From positions 1 through 64,000 of the forward strand of contig CAYOSH010000005.1 in the NCBI GenBank assembly GCA_964406575.1: a DNA stretch of 64,000 bases, read 5' to 3'. The DNA comes from WTAW01 sp964406575. GTDB taxonomy: Bacteria; Acidobacteriota; Aminicenantia; Aminicenantales; Aminicenantaceae. The notes beneath the pieces are model-generated. The model was not told the DNA's origin. It searched no databases and saw nothing but the letters and a program-made list of their open reading frames with translations. This document shows, one piece after another, positions 26,855 to 35,091 of the stretch (within the stretch, counting starts at the first letter, position 1; every line of letters begins with the position of its first letter). A program made the position numbers and the translations under genes.

Positions 26855-26953
26855 CTTAAATTTAAAGAAGATAAGCACATTTATCATGCCGTTTTTTGTC
26901 TTAAAGGGCACTTTTTATATATAAAAACACAACTCTTAGACGATTCTAAGAGA
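26855..26953. repeat. Dispersed AT-rich repeat ending in a perfect hairpin
   Basis: The TTTAAAGAAGATAAG ... GTTTTTTGTCTTAAAGGGCAC stretch resembles 23515-23600 and 34065-34165. It ends with CTCTTAGA-CGAT-TCTAAGAG (26934-26953), a perfect 8-bp stem with a 4-base loop and no T-run. The whole gap 26652-27122 between the divergent transcripts has no gene. Confidence 0.4.
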
Positions 26954-27122
26954 TTCGATATAAAAAACTCCCAGGTGAGATAATCTTCCTTCGTTTTCCA
27001 GTTGGGCTCGATTGGATTCTGATCTAATAAAGATGTATCGAATATAATTTCCACATTTCCTTAACGTTTTATCGGATTTCCTGATATATTATATTCCATA
27101 GGAAGGAGACAGGTGGGGTAGT

Positions 27123-29255
27123 ATGCTAGGCAATCTCAAATTAGTCCTGCTTCAGCATAAAAAATTCCTCGCCATTTTCTTTTTTATCGTTTTTCTGCCA
27201 TCCATCATCCTGGCCATATTCGGGATCAGGTCCATCCAGAATGAAAGATACAAGCTCCAGCAGCAGAACCTCGAACAGCAAAGACGCTTTGTCAAAGATT
27301 TTCAAGCTGAGGTCCATTCTCTCATCGAGAGGAATTCATCGAGCTTAAGGGAGCTGTCAACGAGCCGGGCTTTCATCGATTTGGATTATCGAGCGTTTAT
27401 TGATTTGATTTCACAAAGAGTCCAAGCAAAATCGTTGGTTGGGAATATTGCGGTCTTTGAGTCCAAAAATCCATCCTGGCTTCCCGGCTTTCAGGCTTAT
27501 CCACCGGGTGCGAGAGCTTTGGTCGCCCCCCCAGAATGGAAGAGATGGCAGCCTGATTTAGCGAGAGCAGAAAGAGCCGAATTCCAGCGCCGAAATTTTT
27601 CCGATGCCGCCTCCTTGTACGGACAAATCCTGCGCAGATCCAAAGATAACCAGGTCAAAGCCTGGCTTCAAAGCCGTATCGCGCGTTGTGAGCTCAAACA
27701 GAAGGAATTCAGCCAAGCTGTGATGACATACCGTACGATCATATCAGACTTCCCTGATTCCTTCACAGAATCGGGCCGCCCTCTAGGGCTGGTTTCGCGT
27801 CTGGAGTTGCTGGATGCCCTTCGGTTAGAAGACAATCTTGAGCTCTTCTTCCCAGAATCTCTTGTGACCTATAAACTGTTAGAGCAGAATATCTGGTCTC
27901 TGGCTGGAGATCAGGTCAAGATCTATGCGACTATGCTGCAAAATATGATCGATGAGGTGCTTGCTGAGAATACTACAGTTGATACTCCAGACAATTATAT
28001 CGGCTCCATTGAAAATATTCAGGTTTTGATCGAAAAAAAATTGGAGATCTGGCGCATGGCAGAAGCCGTGAGATTGAATGTCCTGTCCGGGATTAATGAA
28101 AAGATGGAGAATTTGAGGAGTGACATCCCACAAATTATAAAAAAAGCAATCGAAGTTGACGGGAATGATGTATTGGTTCTCCTGTTGCCCTTGGACAAAG
28201 AAAAATCGGATGATTACGGAGAATTCCTTAGTTCGCTTATCCGGATCAGGGATCTGAAAGAGGAGATGGATTCGTTAGTCACAGAAAACAGTCCACCAGA
28301 TATCTCGATTTTTCTCCGTTCAACGCTTTCAGATAAGATCATCTTCGGGAATGTCACAAGTGCGGATGCGAGTCCAGTTTTTACGGATTTTTTCCCCGAG
28401 AATTTTCCACCATGGCGGATGGAGGTCTATCAGAGCGAGGGCGGCCCCACCGAGTTTTTCTTGTACAAAAATATCTTTTTCTGGATCATCCTGGCGCTGC
28501 TTTTGATCCTGTTTTTGGGTTCGGCCCTCATCATCCGTACCATAGTTCAAGAGGTGAATCTCCTCAATCTCAAGTCTGAATTTATCGCCTCCGTATCCCA
28601 TGAATTCAAAACTCCTCTCACTGCCATGGGAGCAATCCTGGAGCGCCTACTGGGCGGCGAAGTGAATGATCCCAAAAAAGCTAAGGAATACTACCGGATT
28701 CTGAGTCATGATTCAGAAAGATTAAAAAGACTTGTCAAAAACGTTCTGGATTTTACGAAAATCGAAGAGAATAAAAGGGAGTACCGGCTGGTATCGACCG
28801 ATATCGTCAACCTGGTTCGTAGAGAATTCCACAATTTTGAGAGAGAACATGAGATGGATGGTTTCAGCGTTGAGATCACAATAGATGATGATATCCCCCC
28901 TGTTTTTGCTGATGAGGAGGCCATGAGCCAGGCTTTGCACAACATCCTGGACAATGCGGCAAAATTTTCCGGCGGGGAGAAAAACATCCATGTCGAAGTC
29001 TCTCTCGAAAAAAATGTGGTGATTATTACTGTTCGGGATAAAGGAATCGGGATTCCTGAAAATGAACAGAAAAAAATTTTTGAGAAGTTTTACCGGGGGA
29101 AGCAGGCTTCATCAGTAGCCCCAACTGGAACCGGTCTCGGCCTGACTCTGGTCAAACATATCATGCAGGCTCACAGAGGAGATGTTGTCCTCCAGAGTCG
29201 ACCGGGAGAAGGAAGCGCTTTTTCCCTAATCTTGCCGGTTGGGAAAGGAGGCTAG
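27123..29255 (+). CDS. Membrane sensor histidine kinase with long periplasmic domain
   Basis: A 710-residue kinase. Transmembrane helix about 15-35, a roughly 400-residue periplasmic region containing TPR-like helices (ASLYGQILRRSKDNQ, AVMTYRTIISDFPDS), a second helix about 446-470, then HisKA with SVSHEFKTPL (H493) and a HATPase domain (DNAAKFSGG, RDKGIGIPENE, GTGLGLTLVKHI). The sensor domain is not a known ligand family. It is followed 5 nt later by its response regulator, so the two form a pair. It may sense envelope state or a bound protein through the TPR-like part. Confidence 0.9.
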   Translation: MLGNLKLVLLQHKKFLAIFFFIVFLPSIILAIFGIRSIQNERYKLQQQNLEQQRRFVKDFQAEVHSLIERNSSSLRELSTSRAFIDLDYRAFIDLISQRVQAKSLVGNIAVFESKNPSWLPGFQAYPPGARALVAPPEWKRWQPDLARAERAEFQRRNFSDAASLYGQILRRSKDNQVKAWLQSRIARCELKQKEFSQAVMTYRTIISDFPDSFTESGRPLGLVSRLELLDALRLEDNLELFFPESLVTYKLLEQNIWSLAGDQVKIYATMLQNMIDEVLAENTTVDTPDNYIGSIENIQVLIEKKLEIWRMAEAVRLNVLSGINEKMENLRSDIPQIIKKAIEVDGNDVLVLLLPLDKEKSDDYGEFLSSLIRIRDLKEEMDSLVTENSPPDISIFLRSTLSDKIIFGNVTSADASPVFTDFFPENFPPWRMEVYQSEGGPTEFFLYKNIFFWIILALLLILFLGSALIIRTIVQEVNLLNLKSEFIASVSHEFKTPLTAMGAILERLLGGEVNDPKKAKEYYRILSHDSERLKRLVKNVLDFTKIEENKREYRLVSTDIVNLVRREFHNFEREHEMDGFSVEITIDDDIPPVFADEEAMSQALHNILDNAAKFSGGEKNIHVEVSLEKNVVIITVRDKGIGIPENEQKKIFEKFYRGKQASSVAPTGTGLGLTLVKHIMQAHRGDVVLQSRPGEGSAFSLILPVGKGG

Positions 29256-29260
29256 GGCGT

Positions 29261-29950
29261 ATGGAAAAAAACATTCTTGTGGTTGAGGATGACCCCGGGA
29301 TCCGAGTGGTCGTTCAGGACAGCCTCACATCCCAGGGGTATCGTGTAGTGACAGCGGAGAATGGGAGGAAGGGATTGGAGTTGGCCGAAAAATTGGTGCC
29401 CGACCTTATCATCCTGGATGTGATGCTGCCTTTGATGGATGGATTTGAGATATGCAAAAGGTTACGCAAAGGGGGAATCACATCTCCCATTGTGATGCTG
29501 ACCGTTAAAGATGAGGAAGTGGATAAGGTTTTGGGATTGGAGCTGGGAGCCGATGATTATGTGACAAAACCTTTCAGTTTAAAAGAGCTTTCCGCCCGGG
29601 TAAAAGCCCTTCTCCGCCGCGTCGATGATTACCAGGATGAGATGAGTGTCTACCGTTTTGGGAATGTCGAGCTGGATTTCCACAAATTCGAATCCCGCAA
29701 AGACGGGCGGGATCTGGGTTTGACTCCTCTCGAGCTCAGGATCCTTAAGCTTATGATCACAAGCAAAGGCAGGGTCATCACTCGAGATGAATTCCTCGAT
29801 CAAGTTTGGGGCGTCGAGAATCTAAGCGTCTCACACAGAACAGTGGACAGCCATATCGCACACATCCGAAAAAAGATCGAAGAGGATCATTCCAATCCTC
29901 AATACATCTTAAGTGTCCACAGTATCGGTTATAAGTTTATAGATGGATAG
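29261..29950 (+). CDS. OmpR/PhoB-type response regulator
   Basis: A 229-residue protein. The receiver domain has the acidic pair EDD at 10-12, the phospho-acceptor D53 in LILDVMLPLMDG, and Lys in YVTKPF. A winged-helix DNA-binding domain follows (LTPLELRILKLMITSKGRVITRDEFLDQVWG, then the RTVDSHIAHIRKKIE recognition helix). It is paired with the kinase just upstream. The target genes are unknown; the next gene starts about 136 nt downstream. Confidence 0.93.
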   Translation: MEKNILVVEDDPGIRVVVQDSLTSQGYRVVTAENGRKGLELAEKLVPDLIILDVMLPLMDGFEICKRLRKGGITSPIVMLTVKDEEVDKVLGLELGADDYVTKPFSLKELSARVKALLRRVDDYQDEMSVYRFGNVELDFHKFESRKDGRDLGLTPLELRILKLMITSKGRVITRDEFLDQVWGVENLSVSHRTVDSHIAHIRKKIEEDHSNPQYILSVHSIGYKFIDG

Positions 29951-30085
29951 ATCATGCCGACCATATCAGTCAAGAAGCAGCAAATGATTTTGTGGAAGAT
30001 CTGTCACTTTATTTCCATATCTCCTAAACACATAAATCATTCGAGAGGATTATTTTATCAACATGACTCATTAAGGAGAAGATGG

Positions 30086-32248
30086 ATGAAACAAAAGAAA
30101 ATTTCTGTTTTGGTGATCTTTTTGCTGCTTGGCGTGTCTTTCCTTTTTTCGGATCTCATCCCGCAGGAATCAGCCAAAGAGCTCTTCGAGAAAGCTTTAT
30201 ATTTTGAGGAGACTAGGGGTGATTTAGAGAAAGCTATCGAGTTGTATGAGCGAGTTGCGATGGATTTTCCGGATGAACGAGCGACCGCAGCCAAGGCACT
30301 TTTCCATACCGGGGTATGTTATGAAAAATTGGGCCTTGAAAAGGCAAGAACAACCTTTCAGAAGATCGTCGAGGAATATCCCGATCAAGCAGAGATGGCA
30401 GGAATGGCCAGGGCAAAACTGGCAACTTTAGCCAGAGTTCAAGCTGTCGCTCAAAAAGAGAATCTGGGATTAAAAATTCAACTCGTCTGGTCGGAACGGA
30501 GTACAGATACTGATGGAGAGATCTCACCCGATGGCAGATATCTTTGCTTTACGGATTGGAATACGGGTGACCTGGCGGTGCGGGACCTGGAAACCGGAAA
30601 AAATCGCCGCTTGACCAACAAAGGATCCTGGATGAAATCTGGGGAATTTGCACTCTTTTCGAAGTGGTCTCCCGACGGAAAACAGGTCTTCTATAACTGG
30701 TACAATCCAAAGGGCGACAGATTTGATATCCATTTAGTTGGTATAGATGGGACAAAACCCAAAGTCCTGTATCAAACCAACGACTTTGAATATGTCCAGC
30801 CCTTTGATTGGCATCCGAACGGGAAACAAGTGCTCATCGGCTTCTATAGAGGAGGAAATACGTTTGTGGTCGGATACGTTTCTATTGCGGATGGAAATCT
30901 GAAAATCTTGAAAACCTTTAAACGTAATTATGCTCAGGATACTCCCTGGGGTTTTGTTATCTCCCCAGATGGAAACACCATTGCTTATGACGATCGGTTG
31001 GAGCAAGATCCCAATAATCGCGATATTTTTCTCCTTTTTGCGGATGGGACAGAGCAGCGGCTGGTTGACCACCCCTCTCTGGATTATGTGTTCGATTGGA
31101 CTTCGGATGGGAAATATCTTCTGTTCGGAAGCGAAAGGACCGGTAATCGCGGAGCATGGATTGTTGAAGTTAAAAATGGAAAGGCGAAGGGATCTCCTCG
31201 TCTTGTCAAAGCGGCCATTGGTCCGGCTTTTTCTCTTGGATGCACCCGGCAGAATCAATTTTATTACGCCTACAGCAGCCAAATCAGCGACATCTACGTC
31301 GCTGAGATCGATCCAAACTCGGGTCAAGTCCTGACTGCGCCAAAAAGGGAAGTGCGTTATTACGAGGGCCATAATTTCGCCCCGGACTACTCGCCTGACG
31401 GAAAATATCTGGCTTACGTATCCCTCCGGAGCACCTTTCCCACGGGAAAGAGAGCCCTTTGTATCTATTCTCTCGAAGACAAAAACATCCAAGAATTTTA
31501 TCCCGGAACCGGAAAACTCAGTTATCCCCAGTGGCATCCGGATGGAGAGTCCATTTCCCTCGAAGGGACTGATGGAGAGGGCGGGAAGGGAATTTATCTA
31601 ATGGACATCGATTCCGAAAGCGTGTCTCCTATCGTCCAAATCGAAGAGGATGAAGAGATCTACTCTCACAGATGGTCGGCCGATGGCAAAACCCTCTTTT
31701 ATACCAAGGGAAAACCCAAGGAAAAAACCTCATGGATCCGCGTACATGATATGAATACCGGGCAGGATCAGGAACTTCCTGGATCGCCGAATGATGCTAG
31801 AGACATCGATATTTCCCCTGATGGCAAATCTTTGGTCCTATTAAATCAAGGTGCAATTCAAGCAAAGCAAGAAAAACGCAGCTTGAGAATCATTCCTGCT
31901 GAGGGAGGTGAGCCGCAAGAACTGTACAGCTTTGAGGGAATGGGGAATTATACTATTACTCCGGCTTGGAGTCCGGACGGTAAATATATCTATCTTCCTT
32001 TGCCAGCCGAGTCGGCCGATGATTTAGAGTTGAAAAAGTCGGGGTTTCCCGATAAGTGGGACATGTGGAGGGTCTCTATAGATGATGGGCAGCCCCAAAA
32101 ACTAGATATAAATATGGCAAGATTCGTGAATTTGAGTGTCCACCCGGACGGCCGTTTTATCGCATTTTCCTCATTCGGTCGGGCCATAAAATATTCTGAG
32201 GTCTGGGTGATGGAGAATTTCCTGCCGAAAGAGGATAACAAGGAATGA
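30086..32248 (+). CDS. Exported TPR/TolB-like beta-propeller protein
   Basis: About 720 residues from ATG 30086, preceded by AAGGAGAA; the frame is open back to 29954. Signal peptide MKQKKISVLVIFLLLGVSFLFS. TPR-like helices occupy about 30-130 (AKELFEKALYFEE, AIELYERVAMDFPD, ARTTFQKIVEEYPD). A PD40/TolB-type propeller follows, with repeated SPDGRYL, SPDGKQV, SPDGNTI, SPDGKYL and HPDGRFI blades. It is probably periplasmic. Position after the two-component pair suggests common regulation. An endonuclease remnant starts immediately after the stop. Confidence 0.82.
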   Translation: MKQKKISVLVIFLLLGVSFLFSDLIPQESAKELFEKALYFEETRGDLEKAIELYERVAMDFPDERATAAKALFHTGVCYEKLGLEKARTTFQKIVEEYPDQAEMAGMARAKLATLARVQAVAQKENLGLKIQLVWSERSTDTDGEISPDGRYLCFTDWNTGDLAVRDLETGKNRRLTNKGSWMKSGEFALFSKWSPDGKQVFYNWYNPKGDRFDIHLVGIDGTKPKVLYQTNDFEYVQPFDWHPNGKQVLIGFYRGGNTFVVGYVSIADGNLKILKTFKRNYAQDTPWGFVISPDGNTIAYDDRLEQDPNNRDIFLLFADGTEQRLVDHPSLDYVFDWTSDGKYLLFGSERTGNRGAWIVEVKNGKAKGSPRLVKAAIGPAFSLGCTRQNQFYYAYSSQISDIYVAEIDPNSGQVLTAPKREVRYYEGHNFAPDYSPDGKYLAYVSLRSTFPTGKRALCIYSLEDKNIQEFYPGTGKLSYPQWHPDGESISLEGTDGEGGKGIYLMDIDSESVSPIVQIEEDEEIYSHRWSADGKTLFYTKGKPKEKTSWIRVHDMNTGQDQELPGSPNDARDIDISPDGKSLVLLNQGAIQAKQEKRSLRIIPAEGGEPQELYSFEGMGNYTITPAWSPDGKYIYLPLPAESADDLELKKSGFPDKWDMWRVSIDDGQPQKLDINMARFVNLSVHPDGRFIAFSSFGRAIKYSEVWVMENFLPKEDNKE

Positions 32249-32249
32249 T

Positions 32250-32462
32250 CTCACTTCGAATATTAAAATATCAGGGAAACTTGGCTTTAGTTTGACTTAT
32301 ATGCCGGGCAGCGATGTCGTATGGGGAAATGATGGGAAACATCTCAATGACTCCATCAATAATCCGGAGAATAACGTTGTTAGCCCCAAGATAGCGGATG
32401 CATTGTATAAGGCATCAGACCATCTCCCGGTAATCATTGATCTCATTTCCGCTTCATATTAA
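32250..32462 (+). pseudogene. C-terminal remnant of an endonuclease/exonuclease/phosphatase protein
   Basis: One frame reads LTSNIKISGKLGFSLTYM, then WGNDGKHLNDSINNPENNVVS and ALYKASDHLPVIIDLIS. The SDHLPV motif with the upstream NDG..LNDSIN is the usual end of EEP-family proteins, where the His and Asp belong to the active site. Nothing of the N-terminal 250 or so residues is present; the frame instead runs into the end of the propeller gene. Confidence 0.6.
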
Positions 32463-32534
32463 AAAAACACGCCCATTTGATATCATTCGATAGATTTAAA
32501 AGGGATTCAGCTCGGGGAAGGATTCTATGCGATT

Positions 32535-32741
32535 CTACTCGATCTTGATCTTTTTCTTTTTTGTTTCTCTCTTTTTTTCGATTTTCTCCATGGCCTCGAT
32601 TTTGGCATCGATGAGAGAGCGAACGGATAGGAGCAATTCCTTCCTGGCATTCATCAGATGACCCACGGTTTTTTCGGGGATGAACAGGGAGAACAGGTCT
32701 TCGGGAATGCTGATTCGGATCTCTTTTGTTTTTTCCACCAT
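32535..32741 (-). CDS. Small basic hypothetical protein
   Basis: 68 residues with a Lys-rich C terminus (KKRETKKKKIKIE) and a predicted helix in the middle. It has a clear AAGGAGGTGG site and starts 35 nt after the ArsA-type gene ends on the same strand, so the two are probably co-transcribed. It starts MVEKTKEIRISIPEDLFSLF, suggesting a small DNA- or protein-binding adaptor. No family recognised. Confidence 0.55.
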   Translation of the reverse strand: MVEKTKEIRISIPEDLFSLFIPEKTVGHLMNARKELLLSVRSLIDAKIEAMEKIEKKRETKKKKIKIE

Positions 32742-32776
32742 TGTTCCACCTCCTTCATAGGGGTGATATTTATTGC

Positions 32777-33949
32777 TTATGCGTTTTCTTTGCGAAAACG
32801 AATCCTTAGTTTCTCCTCCTCGAACTTGGCTTCTTCTATGGCACAGTTGAGCAATGTATGCGGCACGAGAATGGTTCTTTTATAGTTTCCCGCACGAATA
32901 TACAACTCTTCGCCGTCTTGAAGGAGGTCCAAGTCTGTCTTTTTCACAAAGGGTAGCTTCAGGAGCATGTCGAATCCATCCTTAACCTTTTCGATTCTTA
33001 TGGGATTTTCAGAATAGAAAAATTGGGTTGGGTCTTTGGTGTTGTATATCCGTTTGGCGATTTTATTCAAAAGTGTTTTTCCCACCACCTCCTGGTCAAA
33101 CAATTCAAGATTGTTTATAGGAAGCGGAGAAAAGCTTTCGTGGATCATTTGGATATAGGATTCCTGGATGGCTTTCCACTTTTTAAAATAGCTATCTTTC
33201 ACTTGCTCAGGAAGCACACGATTCACAATGACCATATCGACAGTGTATCCAAAGAGACTGAAGAAAGTGAAAGCCCGTTGAGATTCCTTAATGACCATTT
33301 TCTCCGGATTGATCACCAAACGGATGGATGTCTTTCGGCTGTCGACGAGGATCTCCTTCATTTCTGCCAGTTGTGTGCTGAGTTTCTTCATCGCACTGAA
33401 GACTTCATCTTCGGGAAAAGGAAACGGGAGCACCTTTTTGGCAACAGGCCTCACGGCTTTTGCGGCAGTCCTCTGGATGGGGAAGATGTGTTTGAGATAC
33501 CAATGGGTAATCTCCGGAGCACTGAGAAGCCTCAGCGTATCGGCGGTGGGGGCGCAATCGACAATGACAACATCATATTCCTCGGTCAGGCCGTAATTCC
33601 TTATTTTCATCAGGCTGAAAAGTTCTTCCATACCCGGGAAGAGGCTCATTTCTTCGGCTTCGATCGACCCAATGCCCTGGGATGAGAACAGGGCAGACAG
33701 ATAGTTCTTGATCTCTCCCCACTTTTCCTCAATTTCCTCTTGGGCGTTTATTTCCTGGCCGTAAAGATTGGTAGTGATCTTTTTCGGACGATTCGAGAGC
33801 TGGAACTCGAAAGAATCGGAAAGGCTGTGCGCAGCATCGGTCGAGATGACAAGTGTTTTATGGCCTTTCTGGGCAGAAAGGAGTGCTGTGGCTGCCGAAA
33901 GGGTCGTTTTTCCCGTTCCTCCTTTTCCTGTAAAAAGCACGATACGCAT
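32777..33949 (-). CDS. ArsA/Get3-type ATPase
   Basis: A 390-residue P-loop ATPase. The deviant Walker A motif is GKGGTGKTT (residues 8-16), followed by the switch I-like STDAAHSLSDSF. A VVIVDCAPTADTLRLLS segment matches switch II of the ArsA/Get3 family. Only one ATPase domain is present, as in bacterial Get3-like proteins, and no arsenite pump or ArsR gene is adjacent. The role could be tail-anchored or lipid-linked protein handling; arsenic resistance is not supported by context. Confidence 0.82.
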   Translation of the reverse strand: MRIVLFTGKGGTGKTTLSAATALLSAQKGHKTLVISTDAAHSLSDSFEFQLSNRPKKITTNLYGQEINAQEEIEEKWGEIKNYLSALFSSQGIGSIEAEEMSLFPGMEELFSLMKIRNYGLTEEYDVVIVDCAPTADTLRLLSAPEITHWYLKHIFPIQRTAAKAVRPVAKKVLPFPFPEDEVFSAMKKLSTQLAEMKEILVDSRKTSIRLVINPEKMVIKESQRAFTFFSLFGYTVDMVIVNRVLPEQVKDSYFKKWKAIQESYIQMIHESFSPLPINNLELFDQEVVGKTLLNKIAKRIYNTKDPTQFFYSENPIRIEKVKDGFDMLLKLPFVKKTDLDLLQDGEELYIRAGNYKRTILVPHTLLNCAIEEAKFEEEKLRIRFRKENA

Positions 33950-34064
33950 GGCAAATGTCCTAATTTTTATTCTAGCACAGAGTCCAATTGGAATCGACTT
34001 ACTTTTTCTTCACACTTTTTGTCATAGAGCCCTGACAAGTATCTGATTGACGAAAAACTAAGTG

Positions 34065-34165
34065 TCTTTTTAAATTAAAATGCTCGTGAATGTCTCCGGT
34101 TTTTTCTTAGAGGTTCCATTTTCCCTTAAAAAAACCACTTCTAAGAGCTTTTAATGCGTGGATTT
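34065..34165. repeat. Decayed copy of a dispersed AT-rich repeat
   Basis: GGTTTTTTCTTAGAGG and ACTTCTAAGAGCTTTT resemble 23515-23600 and 26855-26953. The surrounding stretch 33950-34242 holds no gene. Confidence 0.3.
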
Positions 34166-34242
34166 ATGAGCTAATCTATTGATATAAAACAAAATACTGA
34201 GGTCCGTCCCTAATTTCACCTAATTTCAATTTCCTAATTTGA

Positions 34243-35010
34243 TCACTTCGTTTCTTTTTTGTATCCTTCAGGGACTTCATAGGTTCCTGAGGGGGCAGGC
34301 TGTTCCGCATACTCTAAAAGTTCTTGAGAAGATTTAACCTCCGATCCCATCATGGAAGTACTTCCTGTTGACATCACGGTTAATCCCTTTATTTTCTTCA
34401 TTTCCTTCAGCATATCTTCCGCTCCTGGAGTTTGGGCCATCATAGAAAATCCAAGCGTGCGGTAGAGCTCGTAGTCGATCTTAATATCCTCTGTAGCCCA
34501 TATCTCTTGAGTGGATGTCGTCCCCATCATCGTCATTTTCATAAGGTATTTTTTGCAGCTCCAGTTCTTGATCTTTTTTGTCTCTCCTGTATCTGTCACT
34601 GTCACCTTCGGGCTCATCATTTGGGAGAATCCTTTCATCATTTTCTGAGCCTGGGCCTTTTCTTCGCCTGAAAGGCCAGAACCGGCGATGGCACTCGAGA
34701 TGATATCTTCAGTGCCGCCTACTGGAAATTCCATGTATTTCATCTCGTCATGATTGATCATGTACATCATATTCTTATCCAGCCTGACAATAGTCGATAC
34801 GTTTTCGCCATGATCGAGCCGGGCTTTGTCATTGCTCATCCATGTCACGAATATCTCGTCTTTGGCCGGTTGACTCTGCCCTATAACCTGGAAGGCATCC
34901 GTGTGGTTCTTTTGCTTGATATATACGTCTGCCCGGACTGTAAGAGGAATGATCACACAGACTGAAATGATGAATAATCCAAAAGTCTTGATGTTTTTTT
35001 TTGAAAACAT
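34243..35010 (-). CDS. Exported DUF4412-like protein
   Basis: A 255-residue protein with signal peptide (hydrophobic 10-22, cleavage after VRA-DVY). The layout of a mid-protein Met-rich segment (KMMKGFSQMMSP), WSCKKY, then QEIWATEDIKIDYE resembles DUF4412-type periplasmic proteins, but this is resemblance only. It has an AAGGAGGAAA site. The exported gene upstream ends 81 nt before on the same strand. Confidence 0.6.
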   Translation of the reverse strand: MFSKKNIKTFGLFIISVCVIIPLTVRADVYIKQKNHTDAFQVIGQSQPAKDEIFVTWMSNDKARLDHGENVSTIVRLDKNMMYMINHDEMKYMEFPVGGTEDIISSAIAGSGLSGEEKAQAQKMMKGFSQMMSPKVTVTDTGETKKIKNWSCKKYLMKMTMMGTTSTQEIWATEDIKIDYELYRTLGFSMMAQTPGAEDMLKEMKKIKGLTVMSTGSTSMMGSEVKSSQELLEYAEQPAPSGTYEVPEGYKKETK

Positions 35011-35091
35011 TTTGTTTTTCCTCCTTTTTCTTGATTTTGTTTATCTCGCTTGGCCTATTCATGTAAGCTATTTCTCGATCGAGAACAGCTC

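Noticed and set aside
33023..33685. 220-codon plus-strand frame opposite the ArsA-type gene
   Set aside because: Shadow of the ATPase; the P-loop and switch motifs are on the minus strand.
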